Positions 17,353 through 26,876 of a stretch of DNA of 64,000 nucleotides are shown piece after piece (positions within the stretch are counted from its first letter, which is position 1; each line of letters opens with the position of its first letter). Source of the DNA: Saccharophagus degradans 2-40. Its GTDB lineage: Bacteria > Pseudomonadota > Gammaproteobacteria > Pseudomonadales > Cellvibrionaceae. The position numbers were made by a program, and so were the translations under genes. Below the pieces are notes generated by a model. The model was not told the origin of the DNA, did not search any database, and saw only the letters and a program-made list of their open reading frames with translations. The stretch spans positions 3,837,501-3,901,500 of the forward strand of contig NC_007912.1 of the NCBI RefSeq assembly GCF_000013665.1, in the 5' to 3' direction.

Positions 17353-17706
17353 ATGAATAAATACACGTGTAAATTAATTTTCATTTTCTGTGCAGTTGTT
17401 TGCTTACCTGTTGTAGCCAACACCACATGTACCGGCACAGTACAATTTGCCGGTTTAAACCCCGCTTCAGGGCTGCTGCTAGTAAATTACGGCTACGGGG
17501 TGCAATATCATTGCAAGGTGGGTGAAACATGGAACGATGTACCGGCAGAATCCTGTCGGGCTTTTTACAGTATGCTGCTTTCTGCACAGCTAGCGGGTAA
17601 GCGACTACAAGCAAGTTACAATGACGATTTCACCTGTTCACGAGAAAACCTAGGTGATAACGAACCGACTAAGCACGTGCTGTATAGGGCGATTATTGTG
17701 GATTGA
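17353..17706 (+). CDS. Small secreted protein, array paralogue 15
   Basis: A 117-aa protein with a signal peptide ending 'PVVANT'. The mature chain begins 'TCTGTVQFAGL' and has 'LLVNYGYGVQYHC' and 'ESCRAFYSMLLSAQLAGKRL', followed by a late Cys in 'FTCSREN'. It is the closest relative of pseudogene 4, which has matching 'SCTGKVAYLG' and 'NNGYGIHSIC', and shows what that gene's intact product would look like. It is separated from the rest of the array by the 8.3-kb RHS gene and transcribed away from it, with its own promoter and an AGGAG ribosome binding site. Function unknown. Confidence 0.8.
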   Translation: MNKYTCKLIFIFCAVVCLPVVANTTCTGTVQFAGLNPASGLLLVNYGYGVQYHCKVGETWNDVPAESCRAFYSMLLSAQLAGKRLQASYNDDFTCSRENLGDNEPTKHVLYRAIIVD

Positions 17707-17879
17707 TATTTTTCACCTGCAGCCTAAGGTTTTTAACATTGGGTTTGAAATATTTGTAGGTTGCGAGGCAAATAATTTTTGAAAGTGCTCGAGGGGGTAA
17801 GGCAGTGCCATTTAACTGGGCTTACCAGATGGCGGCACTGCCTTATCTGGCCTACGGGCTGCAGGCCTGACAAGTGTGG

Positions 17880-20048
17880 TTAACTAACTAATTTAGCTAA
17901 CACGACGCGTTGTGTAACCAAACCAAACAACACCATCAAGAAAAGAAAAACAACACCATCCATTCTGCCGCTACCGCTCGAAGCAGGTTCACTGCCGCCA
18001 GAGCTAGAACTTGAAGATGAACTAGAAGAGCTTGAGGAAGAGCTACTCGAAGAAGTGGATGAGCTAGAAGAACTAGAGGTTGTACTGTTTGAAGAACTAG
18101 ACGAGCTGCTACTTGCGTTTTGATCTTGCGTGTATGCGTATAGCACTATATCCCAAATGGAATAGCCCCAATCATTACCCGCGCTTCTTTCGGTTGCGTT
18201 TATTCGCAGGTGTGAGTAGCTGCCAGTGAGTGATAGCTCATCGGCGCGGTCGCCAAAGGTGCCATTCGTTACGCTTGCGAGTACTGTCCAATTTTCGCCA
18301 TCGTTAGAGCCTTCTAGGGTGTACGCTTTTGCGTTTGCGGCTTCCCAGTTTATGAGTATGGAGTGCAAATCTACGGCTGTGCCTAAATCTAACTCTAGCC
18401 ACGTAGCCTCTATACCGTGGCGCGATTCCCAGCGGGTTGCGTAGTCGCCATCGATTGCTCTGCTCGCAACACTAAGTGAACTGCTCGCAGTGGCGGCTAC
18501 AGGGGTAAGTATCTCGGTACCTTCGGGGGGCGGCAGTGCAACAAACTGCACTTCTATTTCGTGGTCGCCTTGTATATTGTCGAACGTATATTCGGCAACA
18601 GGGCCAACGCTTACGCCATCGATAAACACATCGCCAATAGCATGGGTTACATTTGCAGTAATTGTAAAGTGGCTACTGTAACCGCTTACGGTTTTTACTG
18701 TAGGCCCAGGAGGGTTTATTGAACCACCAGCATTGGTAACAACCGTTGTTGAGTACAAGGTGGAATGCTCGGTAAGCACTATATTTTTAAACAACAACTC
18801 ACCGTTACCCAGTGCTGCAGTGCCGGATTGAAACGCTATAACCGCATCGTTAAAGGTTTGTTCTGACGTGAAGTTTAAACTTACGAATTGCCATGCGTCT
18901 GCATTTGCAACCACAACTTCTTGATCTAATATACCCTGCGAGGCTTCGGCACTAGCCGCCACAAATGCACGAAAGGCGCGGCCGGCAGTATTGGATCGCA
19001 CATCAAACGCTAAGGTATATTCTTTACCGGCTGTGATGTTTTGCCCTGCTTGGTAAATCATAGGGTCTGATGCATTTTCGCCGAAAGCGCTTGTTTCAAA
19101 CGCAATGGCTCCGCTATTTTGCGCTGCATTGGCAAGCGTGGCGGTAGCATTTACTGTGCTTAACACCCACGATGTGCTGGGCTCACCTTGCAATGCAGCG
19201 GGTGTTGTTTCATCACAGCTTGCGTAGTCGTTAGCATTGGTAGCTGTGCAGTAGCCTACGTAATCCACTTCTAATGTTGCGAGCGATAAATTGGGGTCGA
19301 TAGTACCACCTAGATTCCCGCCAACGGCCAAGTTGAGTAGTACAAACATTTTCTCTTTGTACTGCGGGCACGAAGACACATCAAACGAGGTAATCAGGCT
19401 GCCATCTATAAAAAAGCTAATGTTATTTGCATCCCACTCCATGGCATAGTTATGCCAATTTAGTACATCACTGCCGCCATTTGGGTAAACGTAATCGTGC
19501 CTATCGCCGCAGTTATTAGCATTAAAGAAGTTTATGATGTAAATATTAGGGCCGTTCGAAAACCACTCCCACACATCTATTTCACCGGCACCGGGGTTGG
19601 GCCATTGCTCGTAATCATCATCGTATTTACGCGGGGTTTCGGATATGCGGTTTTCGAGCATCCAAAATGCCGGCCACGTGCCGCCCTCTAGGTTGTGGAA
19701 GCGAATGCGGGATTCTATACGGCCATACAAGAACTCTTGTTTATCTTTGCTGTTTAATCGCCCTGATGTCCATGTTTTGTTTTGGCCACCTAGGCCTGCA
19801 CACTCGACGGATTGCTTTCTTGCTATTATTTTTAGCGTACCGTCAGATACGTCGTAGTTTTTATTAGCGGATGTTTCATCTGCGGTATAACACTGCACTT
19901 CGTTGTTATAATTTGCTTCTACTTGGGCTGTCCAGTTGGTCCAATCTACGCTATCCCCATCGAATGTATCTATCCACTGTCTCTCCCACCCTGCCCACAC
20001 GGGCAGAGATAGGCTTAACCCTATTATTAAACTGAATACTTTTTTCAT
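17880..20048 (-). CDS. Secreted GH16 beta-glucanase (laminarinase type) with CBM4-like and CBM32-like domains
   Basis: A 722-aa enzyme predicted to cleave beta-1,3-glucans such as laminarin. A signal peptide (residues 1-19) is followed by a GH16 domain (about 22-270) with catalytic motif 'GEIDVWEW', nucleophile Glu156 and acid/base Glu161. Residues about 285-430 resemble a CBM4-type carbohydrate-binding jelly roll, and about 512-640 a discoidin/CBM32-type domain ('AIDGDYATRWES'). A polyserine linker with a few Asn and Thr follows (about 645-690), then a Gly/Ser-rich bridge and a hydrophobic C-terminal helix with basic residues ('MDGVVFLFLMVLFGLV'). That end looks like a membrane-anchoring or sorting tail, so the enzyme may stay on the cell surface for a time. 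Substrate is inferred from the family. Laminarin-type glucans are most likely. Confidence 0.87.
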   Translation of the reverse strand: MKKVFSLIIGLSLSLPVWAGWERQWIDTFDGDSVDWTNWTAQVEANYNNEVQCYTADETSANKNYDVSDGTLKIIARKQSVECAGLGGQNKTWTSGRLNSKDKQEFLYGRIESRIRFHNLEGGTWPAFWMLENRISETPRKYDDDYEQWPNPGAGEIDVWEWFSNGPNIYIINFFNANNCGDRHDYVYPNGGSDVLNWHNYAMEWDANNISFFIDGSLITSFDVSSCPQYKEKMFVLLNLAVGGNLGGTIDPNLSLATLEVDYVGYCTATNANDYASCDETTPAALQGEPSTSWVLSTVNATATLANAAQNSGAIAFETSAFGENASDPMIYQAGQNITAGKEYTLAFDVRSNTAGRAFRAFVAASAEASQGILDQEVVVANADAWQFVSLNFTSEQTFNDAVIAFQSGTAALGNGELLFKNIVLTEHSTLYSTTVVTNAGGSINPPGPTVKTVSGYSSHFTITANVTHAIGDVFIDGVSVGPVAEYTFDNIQGDHEIEVQFVALPPPEGTEILTPVAATASSSLSVASRAIDGDYATRWESRHGIEATWLELDLGTAVDLHSILINWEAANAKAYTLEGSNDGENWTVLASVTNGTFGDRADELSLTGSYSHLRINATERSAGNDWGYSIWDIVLYAYTQDQNASSSSSSSSNSTTSSSSSSSTSSSSSSSSSSSSSSSSSSGGSEPASSGSGRMDGVVFLFLMVLFGLVTQRVVLAKLVS
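18000..18120 (-). repeat. Low-complexity Ser-codon tract (polyserine linker)
   Basis: The linker of the GH16 enzyme is encoded by a run of mixed Ser codons interrupted by a few Asn, Thr and Gly codons. Different Ser codons are used, so the tract is held by selection on the protein rather than being a simple DNA repeat. Polyserine linkers are common in secreted enzymes of Saccharophagus and relatives. Confidence 0.8.
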
Positions 20049-20511
20049 GGCACACCTTTATTGATAATATTATTTATTTTTATGGATACAAATTAGATAA
20101 GTCCCTAACTCACAGGCTTTTTTATTCAAGTAAGGGAAGGGTATAGTAACTAAGAAAGGAATTCGTTCTGCTAAAGGAAAAACACGTAGGGATAATCCTG
20201 AGGCGTGTTCACCTACAATAATAAAGTGGAACACACAGCAATTAGCCGAGTGCCACTTTTATTTATTCGCGTAGAAAAAGAAATAAATGAACGAAAGGAC
20301 TCCCATTACCGTCATTAGGCGGGTAATGGGAAGTTAAACCCAAATATTTACCACACTAAAATGGTGAATACACTGACAAACTCCAAATTCCTTTTACGAG
20401 AGCCAACAAGTGTTTGGGTTAACCTAAGGCTCTTTTAACTATTCCAACTATTAGCAGTAATTGACAGCACCCAGCGCTACAACCGCTGAGCGCCACCAAT
20501 AAGACTGTAAA
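20049..20511. other. Intergenic region between the GH26 and GH16 genes, with two hairpins
   Basis: No gene is seen. One inverted repeat pairs AAAGTGG (20223-20229) with CCACTTT (20253-20259). Another pairs CCCATTACC (20302-20310) with GGTAATGGG (20322-20330), a perfect nine-base stem. Neither has a strong T-run. They lie 180-290 bp past the GH26 stop and are weak candidates for its transcript end or for processing sites. Confidence 0.4.
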
Positions 20512-22446
20512 TTAATTCACAACATCTAATTTCCAAATTTGGTTATTAGCATTACTGCACGCCCACTGCTGTACATTATTAGAGCCCTGATCTTCATCGA
20601 GGCATTTGTTTGAATGCGCAGCAGAAAGCGTTACTTCCATGGTAGCCCAGTTCTTAACATCAACCTTCCACGTCTGATTATTGCCACCATTACACGTCCA
20701 CTGATGTACATTAGCGCCATTAGCTTGACTTACATCAGAAACATCTATGCAGACGTTAGTATTACTTAGCGGCCGAAGTAGAAGCCTATAGCCACCAAGA
20801 TCAACAATTTTAAAACGCTGTGCACTGGAACCATTGCAAGACCATGTTTGTGCATTCGCCTCGGTATCGGGTGAACCGCCCGCTATATCTAAACAACGAT
20901 TAGTTGCAGTATTTTTTAGCTCGTAGATACCGCTAATGCTTGGCGGATCTAATTGAACCGGTGCGTTAGGGGTTGTTTTTAAAAACCAGCGTTGGTTTAT
21001 GTTTGAGTAACACTGCCACTGCTGAACATTAGATGAAGCCATATCTAGATCTAAACACTTCTCTGAGTTTTCTGCAGAAAGCTCTACTTCCATCGTAGAC
21101 CAATTAATAACATTCATCACCCAAACTTGGGCCTTACTCGCATTACAACTATACTGCTGGATGTTGGCACCATCACCGGAAGCTGCGCCAGCCACATCTA
21201 CACACTTATCGCTGTTAAGCGCCCGAAGCTCCAGTTTAAAGTCGCCCAGATCCGTTACAGTAAACACTTGGTTTGCAGCACCATTACAATCTGCAGCTTC
21301 AACATTGGCAGTGTTTGAATTGCTGTTAGCGGCAATTGCGAGGCATTTATTGTTTGCTTTATTTTTAATAAATACCGAACCAAACGAGCCAACAAAACGA
21401 GGGTCGGTCATTAATTGATTGAAATGAGGCCCGGCATTACCTGACTCTATATGGTAATTGGCCTCGTTATTTACCCACCCCTTATCAATATCAAACCAGT
21501 TAAACGCTTTTACACGCGGGTATTGATTGACTAGTGAATCACGGAATTCTGTCATCCACGTGCGCTTCGCTTCGTCATCATCTGATAGCGCCACTCCCAT
21601 TTCGCCAACGACGATGGGCAACCCTGTACCCGCGAGTGCGCTATACCATGGGTCCATTAGGTTAGAAAAGCTGTTGCCGTAGACGTCGCCATAAATATCA
21701 ATGCCTATCCAATCTAAGTAGCCCGGTATATTAATGTTATCGACTGTGTCTTGTATGCCGTTGCCACAAATATCTGCGCCAAACCAAACAGATGTACCAA
21801 ATTCAACATTGTAGGCATTGTTTGCTCTAAATATATCAACCACATGCTTAAACGCTTGGCGCCAAGCCGGCCAACCCGCAGAATGCTTACAGGAAGGCGA
21901 CCAGTCGTACCATGCGCCGTTCATTTCGTGAAATAAATCGATAACTATTTTTGTTTTTTCTTCCCGTAAACCTATGGCTAAATTTTCTATTAAGTCGTCG
22001 TGCTGACCGGCATTAATTTCAGATATTACATCTCTATCCGCTCGGGCATTCTGCCCATTGCCACCGTGCCAGCATTCACCATCTTGCGTTTGGCCATGGG
22101 CCTCCCAGTTTATGTAAGGGATACGACCTTGTGCCTTAATTCTTTCTACCTCTACCTTCCAGTTTTGATAGATATTGGGCGCTCCATCAGGTAAAAACCA
22201 TTCGGGAAATATTTTCCCAAAGTAAGCATTGGTGTTGCCAAACCATTGAGAATTTTGATTCCACTCCCAGTGCTCGGTTTGTTTATCTCCACACGGATTG
22301 GATTCAGACCAATTGCGGTCTGTAAAAGCTCCCATATAAATACGGTCTGAGGCGGGCTCTGCTGCATATGTTATTGCGCTAAATGCAAGCACTACTGGTG
22401 CGAGCATAGAAACTAGAAAAGACTGATTACTGTTTATTTTTATCAT
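20512..22446 (-). CDS. Secreted GH26 glycoside hydrolase with two ricin-type CBM13 domains
   Basis: A 644-aa enzyme. A signal peptide (about 1-28) precedes a GH26 TIM-barrel (about 35-350) with acid/base Glu174 in 'LFHEMNGAWYDW' and nucleophile Glu282 in 'VVGEMGV'. GH26 members are mostly beta-1,4-mannanases, and some marine ones are beta-1,3-xylanases. The sequence alone does not decide between them. Two beta-trefoil ricin-type lectin domains follow (about 355-500 and 508-644), with the repeated QxW signature visible at 'QVFTV', 'QVWVM', 'QRWFL', 'QRFKI', 'QTWKV' and 'QIWKL'. There is no polyserine linker, unlike the neighbouring GH16 enzyme. The enzyme lies in a run of three secreted carbohydrate enzymes on the same strand, but each has its own leader of several hundred bases, so they are probably separate transcripts. 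Confidence 0.85.
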   Translation of the reverse strand: MIKINSNQSFLVSMLAPVVLAFSAITYAAEPASDRIYMGAFTDRNWSESNPCGDKQTEHWEWNQNSQWFGNTNAYFGKIFPEWFLPDGAPNIYQNWKVEVERIKAQGRIPYINWEAHGQTQDGECWHGGNGQNARADRDVISEINAGQHDDLIENLAIGLREEKTKIVIDLFHEMNGAWYDWSPSCKHSAGWPAWRQAFKHVVDIFRANNAYNVEFGTSVWFGADICGNGIQDTVDNINIPGYLDWIGIDIYGDVYGNSFSNLMDPWYSALAGTGLPIVVGEMGVALSDDDEAKRTWMTEFRDSLVNQYPRVKAFNWFDIDKGWVNNEANYHIESGNAGPHFNQLMTDPRFVGSFGSVFIKNKANNKCLAIAANSNSNTANVEAADCNGAANQVFTVTDLGDFKLELRALNSDKCVDVAGAASGDGANIQQYSCNASKAQVWVMNVINWSTMEVELSAENSEKCLDLDMASSNVQQWQCYSNINQRWFLKTTPNAPVQLDPPSISGIYELKNTATNRCLDIAGGSPDTEANAQTWSCNGSSAQRFKIVDLGGYRLLLRPLSNTNVCIDVSDVSQANGANVHQWTCNGGNNQTWKVDVKNWATMEVTLSAAHSNKCLDEDQGSNNVQQWACSNANNQIWKLDVVN

Positions 22447-22708
22447 TATTATCTCTTTACTTGTATTAGGTTTTACTAATTGATATTTCAGTCGTTAATA
22501 TTGCTCCATAAAAAAACTATATTGATACTCGGCAAAGTGGATAGAATTCCTAAACATTCAACCCTAAGTAAATTGTTTGTATACCACTTAATTTGAAAAC
22601 AAAGCGCCGCAATTAAAACACTTTGCAGCTCTGCCCCACCGAATATCAACGCCTAGTGTTAACTTGCCAGCCCTAGACCTGTGTAGAAAGGTCTAGGGCA
22701 ACTATCAG
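22447..22708. other. Intergenic region upstream of the GH26 gene
   Basis: About 260 bp separating the stop of the GH5 gene from the GH26 start. I see no gene. The sequence around 22660-22700 can pair imperfectly (CCAGCCCTAGACC with GGTCTAGGG), a possible terminator for the GH5 transcript on the far side. Confidence 0.35.
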
Positions 22709-25318
22709 CTAGTCAACTGCTTCAACACTCCACCAATTCATATTCCACTGGCCACCCAATGCATCAAAGCGCAATGTGTGTTCGCCGGCGGGTAAGGTGA
22801 TAGTTGTACTTTCGGTTTGCCATGTTTGCCAACCGCCTGTAGCGGGTACGGCAACGGTATTTAGCACTTCATCATTTATAGATACGGTAAAGCCTGTGCT
22901 GCCCGGCTCACTCGCTAAGCGGTAGTGGATGTTATAGGTCGCCGCGGTATCGATTGTTACTTCGTATTCAAACCAATCGCCGGCATCTATAAAGCCAATA
23001 TTAATACCGCCGCCGGTATCGGTAGTGTTTTCGGTTTGTAAGCCCATCATATCGCTATGAGCTTCTGCTTCTACTTTGCCAGGTAAATGCACGGCTACAA
23101 AGGTAGTGGCTACCTCTTGGCTGCGATAGCTTTCTGCCGTGTCTGTTACAGCCGTTACGGTGTAATAGAAAGTTTGCTCGCCATCTATGGTGCTATCCAC
23201 GAAGGTGGTAGCTGTTACATTTTCAGCTAACAAGGTATAGCTGTTGCCAGAAATTGTTGAGCGATAAACATTGTAGCCAGTCACGTTGGCATCGCCGCTT
23301 GCGGTCCAACTTATTGTTGCTGCGCCTGCATCTTCGGCTAGCATTACGCCGGTAGGTGCGCCGGGCAGGTCAAACAAGGTTGGCGCTGTTTCGGCGGTCA
23401 TGGCTGCACGCATTTCTTCGTGAATGTCGTACGGGGTAGTGCCAAAGGCTTCAAATAGATTTTCTATTTCTTCTATCGGTGCGGTTAAAAAATCTACCGC
23501 GGCAAATGGGCCTTCGGCTAATACATCGCTGCCATCAACCGGCTGGCTTTGCACTAAGAATATTTCTGCCCATGCACTTGCACTGCCGTTATCTTTAAAT
23601 ACACCAGAGAAGCTATAGCTTTTGCTGGAATCTAACGTTATAGCTTGGTACACGCCGCCGTTAATGGCTGCAGCACCACTCATGCGTAACACCGCGCCAT
23701 CGCTACCCGTAGGCACACCTGCACCGGTGTAGTTGTAATCGATAATGGGCATTGCACTTTCGTACCACTCGGTCCAACCGGTACCAGCACCAAAGCCGCC
23801 ATTCACAATTATTTCTTCGCCGGTTACATCGTCGATAATGCTGATGCTATCTAATGTTGCATCGAGGTTACCTTCGCAACAGGCGCCGAATTTAATCACT
23901 AAATAGTAGGTTTGCTCGCCTTCTCTATCGGGCGTAAAACCGGTGCGACTTACACCACATGCGTTGGCAAAGCTGCTATCCCAACCGGCACAGGCCCAAG
24001 TATCGGCTTTGGCCAATAAACCTAAACCGCGCTCGTTTGTTACCATGCCCCATGTGCCACCACCTTGACCGCCGCCACTGGTAATAATTTTGTAAGACCA
24101 CGCCGTAGATGCCCAATCGAAACTCGCGTAGGTATCGTAAGTGGCACGTGTAATTTGCGCACCAAGTTCGGGGCCTAGGCCTGTCCACGGTTGAAATTCA
24201 CCAATTAAAAACGGGGAATCTAATGCATCTAAGCGCGCATCCCATTCGCACACGCCGCTGGTGCCCGTTGGGCCACAGGTTAACCAGTCGCGGTTTACGT
24301 CGTAGCCTATTTCACCCCAACCAAAAATACCGGGGTAAAAGTGCATTTCGTAAGCAACATTGGTTTGGTTTACAGTTGCAGGGTTAGGGTACGCGTGAAT
24401 ACCTGAGTGGTGCCCTGGTAAAATAATTATTTTGTCGGCATCCACTTCGCGAATAGCATCGAATAATTCGATGGCTTCTACTGCGAGGTTTTCTGGTGTG
24501 GTGCCCCACGGCTCGTTTAGCACGCCGTAAGCCGCTACTGCGTCGCGGTCGGCATAGCGTGTAGCCACTTGCTGCCACAACCAGCGCGTACGCTCTTGGT
24601 AAGCTTCGCTACCCCAGTATTCATTAAGCTCAGCACAGCCACTGTGATGCTCCCACCCTTGTGCCCCTACGGCACCGTGCAAATCTAAAATTACATACAT
24701 GTCGCGGGCTTCGGCCTGCTCAATGGCGTAATCAATGTACTGCCACGCATCGTCACGCAGTGTCATGGGGTTGTTTTCGTCTTCTATTAGGTTCCAAATA
24801 AACGGCAGGCGAATAACGTTCATACCGAACGAGGCGATAATGTCCCAGTCGCGATCGTTTATCCAATTATCGCGGAACAGATCCATAAGACGCTCGCGCT
24901 CAGCAAAGCCAAAGCGGTCGTCAAAAACAGCTTCGAGGGAGCATTGATCATTCACATCCTCAGAGCCTTGCTCCATCATCCAAAACTCTTGCAATAGCCA
25001 GTTGCCCAGGTTCACACCTTTTAACAACACTTGGTCGCCATTGGCGTTAACCCATTTAGTGCCATCGGTATGTAGGGCCGAGAAGTCGGGCTCTGGTTCT
25101 GGTTCTGGCTGCGGTTCTGGTTCTGGCTCCGGTTCAGGTTCTGGCTCCGGTTCAGGTTCTGGTTCTGGCTGCGGTTCTGGCTGTGGCTCTTCCACTACGG
25201 GCTTAGTGCCGCTGGAGCCTCCGCCACAGGCGGTAAGGTTAAATAGGCTAAGCAGTAGTAAGCTCGCCCCAAAGAACTTGGCGCTTGTTAACAGTGCGCG
25301 CAGTAGTTTTTCTCTCAT
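22709..25318 (-). CDS. GH5 glucanase lipoprotein with Glu-Pro linker, Fn3 and CBM6
   Basis: An 869-aa surface lipoprotein from the ATG at 25318; a GTG at 25354 would add 12 residues. Lipobox 'LTAC' ends at Cys31. A linker of repeated Glu-Pro with some Gln-Pro spans about 44-77. The GH5 catalytic domain (about 80-460) opens with '[12 protein letters not shown]'. Acid/base Glu269 is in 'YGVLNEPWG' and nucleophile Glu374 in 'LIGEFQPW'. The opening motif resembles exo-beta-1,3-glucanases and related beta-1,6-glucanases of GH5. A carbohydrate-binding-like region (about 465-620) follows, then an Fn3 domain (about 665-750, '[20 protein letters not shown]') and a C-terminal CBM6 (about 755-868, '[13 protein letters not shown]'). 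Attached to the outer membrane, it probably acts on beta-glucans together with the GH16 enzyme. Confidence 0.85.
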   Translation of the reverse strand: MREKLLRALLTSAKFFGASLLLLSLFNLTACGGGSSGTKPVVEEPQPEPQPEPEPEPEPEPEPEPEPEPQPEPEPEPDFSALHTDGTKWVNANGDQVLLKGVNLGNWLLQEFWMMEQGSEDVNDQCSLEAVFDDRFGFAERERLMDLFRDNWINDRDWDIIASFGMNVIRLPFIWNLIEDENNPMTLRDDAWQYIDYAIEQAEARDMYVILDLHGAVGAQGWEHHSGCAELNEYWGSEAYQERTRWLWQQVATRYADRDAVAAYGVLNEPWGTTPENLAVEAIELFDAIREVDADKIIILPGHHSGIHAYPNPATVNQTNVAYEMHFYPGIFGWGEIGYDVNRDWLTCGPTGTSGVCEWDARLDALDSPFLIGEFQPWTGLGPELGAQITRATYDTYASFDWASTAWSYKIITSGGGQGGGTWGMVTNERGLGLLAKADTWACAGWDSSFANACGVSRTGFTPDREGEQTYYLVIKFGACCEGNLDATLDSISIIDDVTGEEIIVNGGFGAGTGWTEWYESAMPIIDYNYTGAGVPTGSDGAVLRMSGAAAINGGVYQAITLDSSKSYSFSGVFKDNGSASAWAEIFLVQSQPVDGSDVLAEGPFAAVDFLTAPIEEIENLFEAFGTTPYDIHEEMRAAMTAETAPTLFDLPGAPTGVMLAEDAGAATISWTASGDANVTGYNVYRSTISGNSYTLLAENVTATTFVDSTIDGEQTFYYTVTAVTDTAESYRSQEVATTFVAVHLPGKVEAEAHSDMMGLQTENTTDTGGGINIGFIDAGDWFEYEVTIDTAATYNIHYRLASEPGSTGFTVSINDEVLNTVAVPATGGWQTWQTESTTITLPAGEHTLRFDALGGQWNMNWWSVEAVD
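25080..25195 (-). repeat. Glu-Pro linker repeat in the GH5 gene
   Basis: A tandem hexamer-type repeat of Glu-Pro codons with a few Gln replacements. On the opposite strand it reads as Gly-Ser repeats (25002-25361), which is an antisense artefact and not a gene. Such tracts are prone to copy-number change. Confidence 0.85.
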
Positions 25319-25732
25319 GGTATTAGGCCTCTTGTACAGCGCCTGCAATTGCACTCTGTAATTACAAAGCTACGCGCTGTAATATTTTTTTATTGTTAGC
25401 TGATACGGCGCGGGGTAAGAACGGTATGCGCTCTGGCTATCAGTTGTGCCAGTGTGCGCCTCGGTGGGCCAAGTAGTCGTTCGTTTGGCCTTAAACGAAC
25501 TTATTTGGTGACTTACTTGGTGAGAAACACCGTGCCACTAGCCACAAACGCAGCTAGTGGGCCTATTTCTGGTAGAGTAAGCAGCGCCCAAGCCCGCATC
25601 CAGCCTACTAATTTGGGCCTTTAAGGAGTAATTAAGCGTTGTAAATTACGCGCCCGCCAATGCTAATATATTGAGTTCGGGTAAGCAGCCAAACCCAAAA
25701 AGTCACAGATTTAACTGGGAAAAGAGTAAAAA
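25319..25732. other. Intergenic region with a perfect 8-bp hairpin
   Basis: No gene is seen. An inverted repeat pairs CCACTAGC (25535-25542) with GCTAGTGG (25553-25560) around a 10-base loop. It lacks a T-run and could be a processing or regulatory structure in the leader of either flanking gene. Confidence 0.4.
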
Positions 25733-26236
25733 ATGGACAACCCAATAGAAGAAAATATACACACAGCAAGTGGCGCTCAGCCAACTGTTCGCTTTATCGG
25801 CTTTTGGCTGCGAGTATTAGCCCACGTAATTGATTCGCTACTTGTAATAGCCGCAACCTTGCCGCCACTTCTAATGATTTACGGCAACAGCTATTTAATT
25901 GGTGCCCATACGTGGGGGGTGTGGAACATTCTTATTGGCTATGTTCTGCCTATAGCCGCAGTGATAGTTTTTTGGCGCTATAAATCTGCCACACCGGGCA
26001 AAATGGTTATTGGGGCACAGGTAGTGGATGAAAAAACCGGCCTCGCCCCCAGCTACGGGCAATGCGTTATTCGCTACGTGGGGTATATAGTTTCTTTTGT
26101 TGGCTTGTGCTTAGGGTTTATTTGGGTGGCGTTCGATAAGAAAAAGCGCGCATGGCATGATTTAATGGCAGGGACAGTTGTTATAAGTAAGAAGAGCAAG
26201 ACCTTAGCGGATAAAAGTAAAAAGCACCAAGAGTAG
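25733..26236 (+). CDS. RDD family membrane protein
   Basis: A 167-aa inner-membrane protein of the RDD family. It has the family's first-helix motif region 'FWLRVLAHVIDSLLV' (Arg and Asp in helix 1, about residues 24-38) and three or four transmembrane segments. A conserved loop carries 'SATPGKMVIGAQVVDEKTG' (about 86-104), and the protein ends with a Lys-rich cytoplasmic tail. RDD proteins are poorly understood, and transport-like roles have been suggested for some. No operon partner is apparent. It stands alone between the GH5 gene and a long gene-free stretch. Confidence 0.82.
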   Translation: MDNPIEENIHTASGAQPTVRFIGFWLRVLAHVIDSLLVIAATLPPLLMIYGNSYLIGAHTWGVWNILIGYVLPIAAVIVFWRYKSATPGKMVIGAQVVDEKTGLAPSYGQCVIRYVGYIVSFVGLCLGFIWVAFDKKKRAWHDLMAGTVVISKKSKTLADKSKKHQE

Positions 26237-26876
26237 CCCCCATAAAACAAAATAAAATTGCGCGACCTCTGCATTACTGCACACGCATGAATATTTTATT
26301 TATTGGAGGAACCGAGTACGCAAATACTCTAGTGGCGAGCGCGTAGGCACGCGCTGCCACAACATCGCGGCATGTAATTGTTTCGTTATTATTAGTACGC
26401 TTTACAGGCGCGATAGATAAGCATTATTCCAATATTAACCAGCTAGCCAAACGTGCAGAACACACAAGAAAGCCGCAGGTATTATTATTTGTACACCACA
26501 CGGTTAAGTCACTACTACCCAGCAGCTAAACCGTGCTTAATACTGGAATGCCGCGCAGTGTAGGCGAAACGTTTTACTAACAAAACCCGCAAACCCGCGA
26601 AATGCGGCACACCTCAAACTATGGGTCGCGCAAATGCTACATGTGTCTCACATTTCAACTAAGGAATGCATTTAATTATTCTTTAGGCGAGTTACTCAAC
26701 TTTAACGCAAAACTTTTTATAAAATATTGCTTATAAAAATCACGTGTGAAGCTTTTTTTGTGCCTATTAATGTCAAAACTTAATTCGCTTTTCTAGAATT
26801 TATCAAGATATAAACGTGACTCACCGCAAGCTACGGCACTTGCAGTGGCATTCAACTTTAAGTTCCGCCAGAATTT
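26237..26876. other. Long gene-free stretch
   Basis: About 640 bp without a convincing coding frame on either strand, without recognisable gene remnants, and without strong hairpins. It becomes AT-rich from about 26650 towards the AraC gene's 3' end. Confidence 0.5.

Noticed and set aside
25002-25361. A plus-strand protein of Gly-Ser repeats
   Set aside because: It is the antisense reading of the Glu-Pro linker in the GH5 lipoprotein gene.
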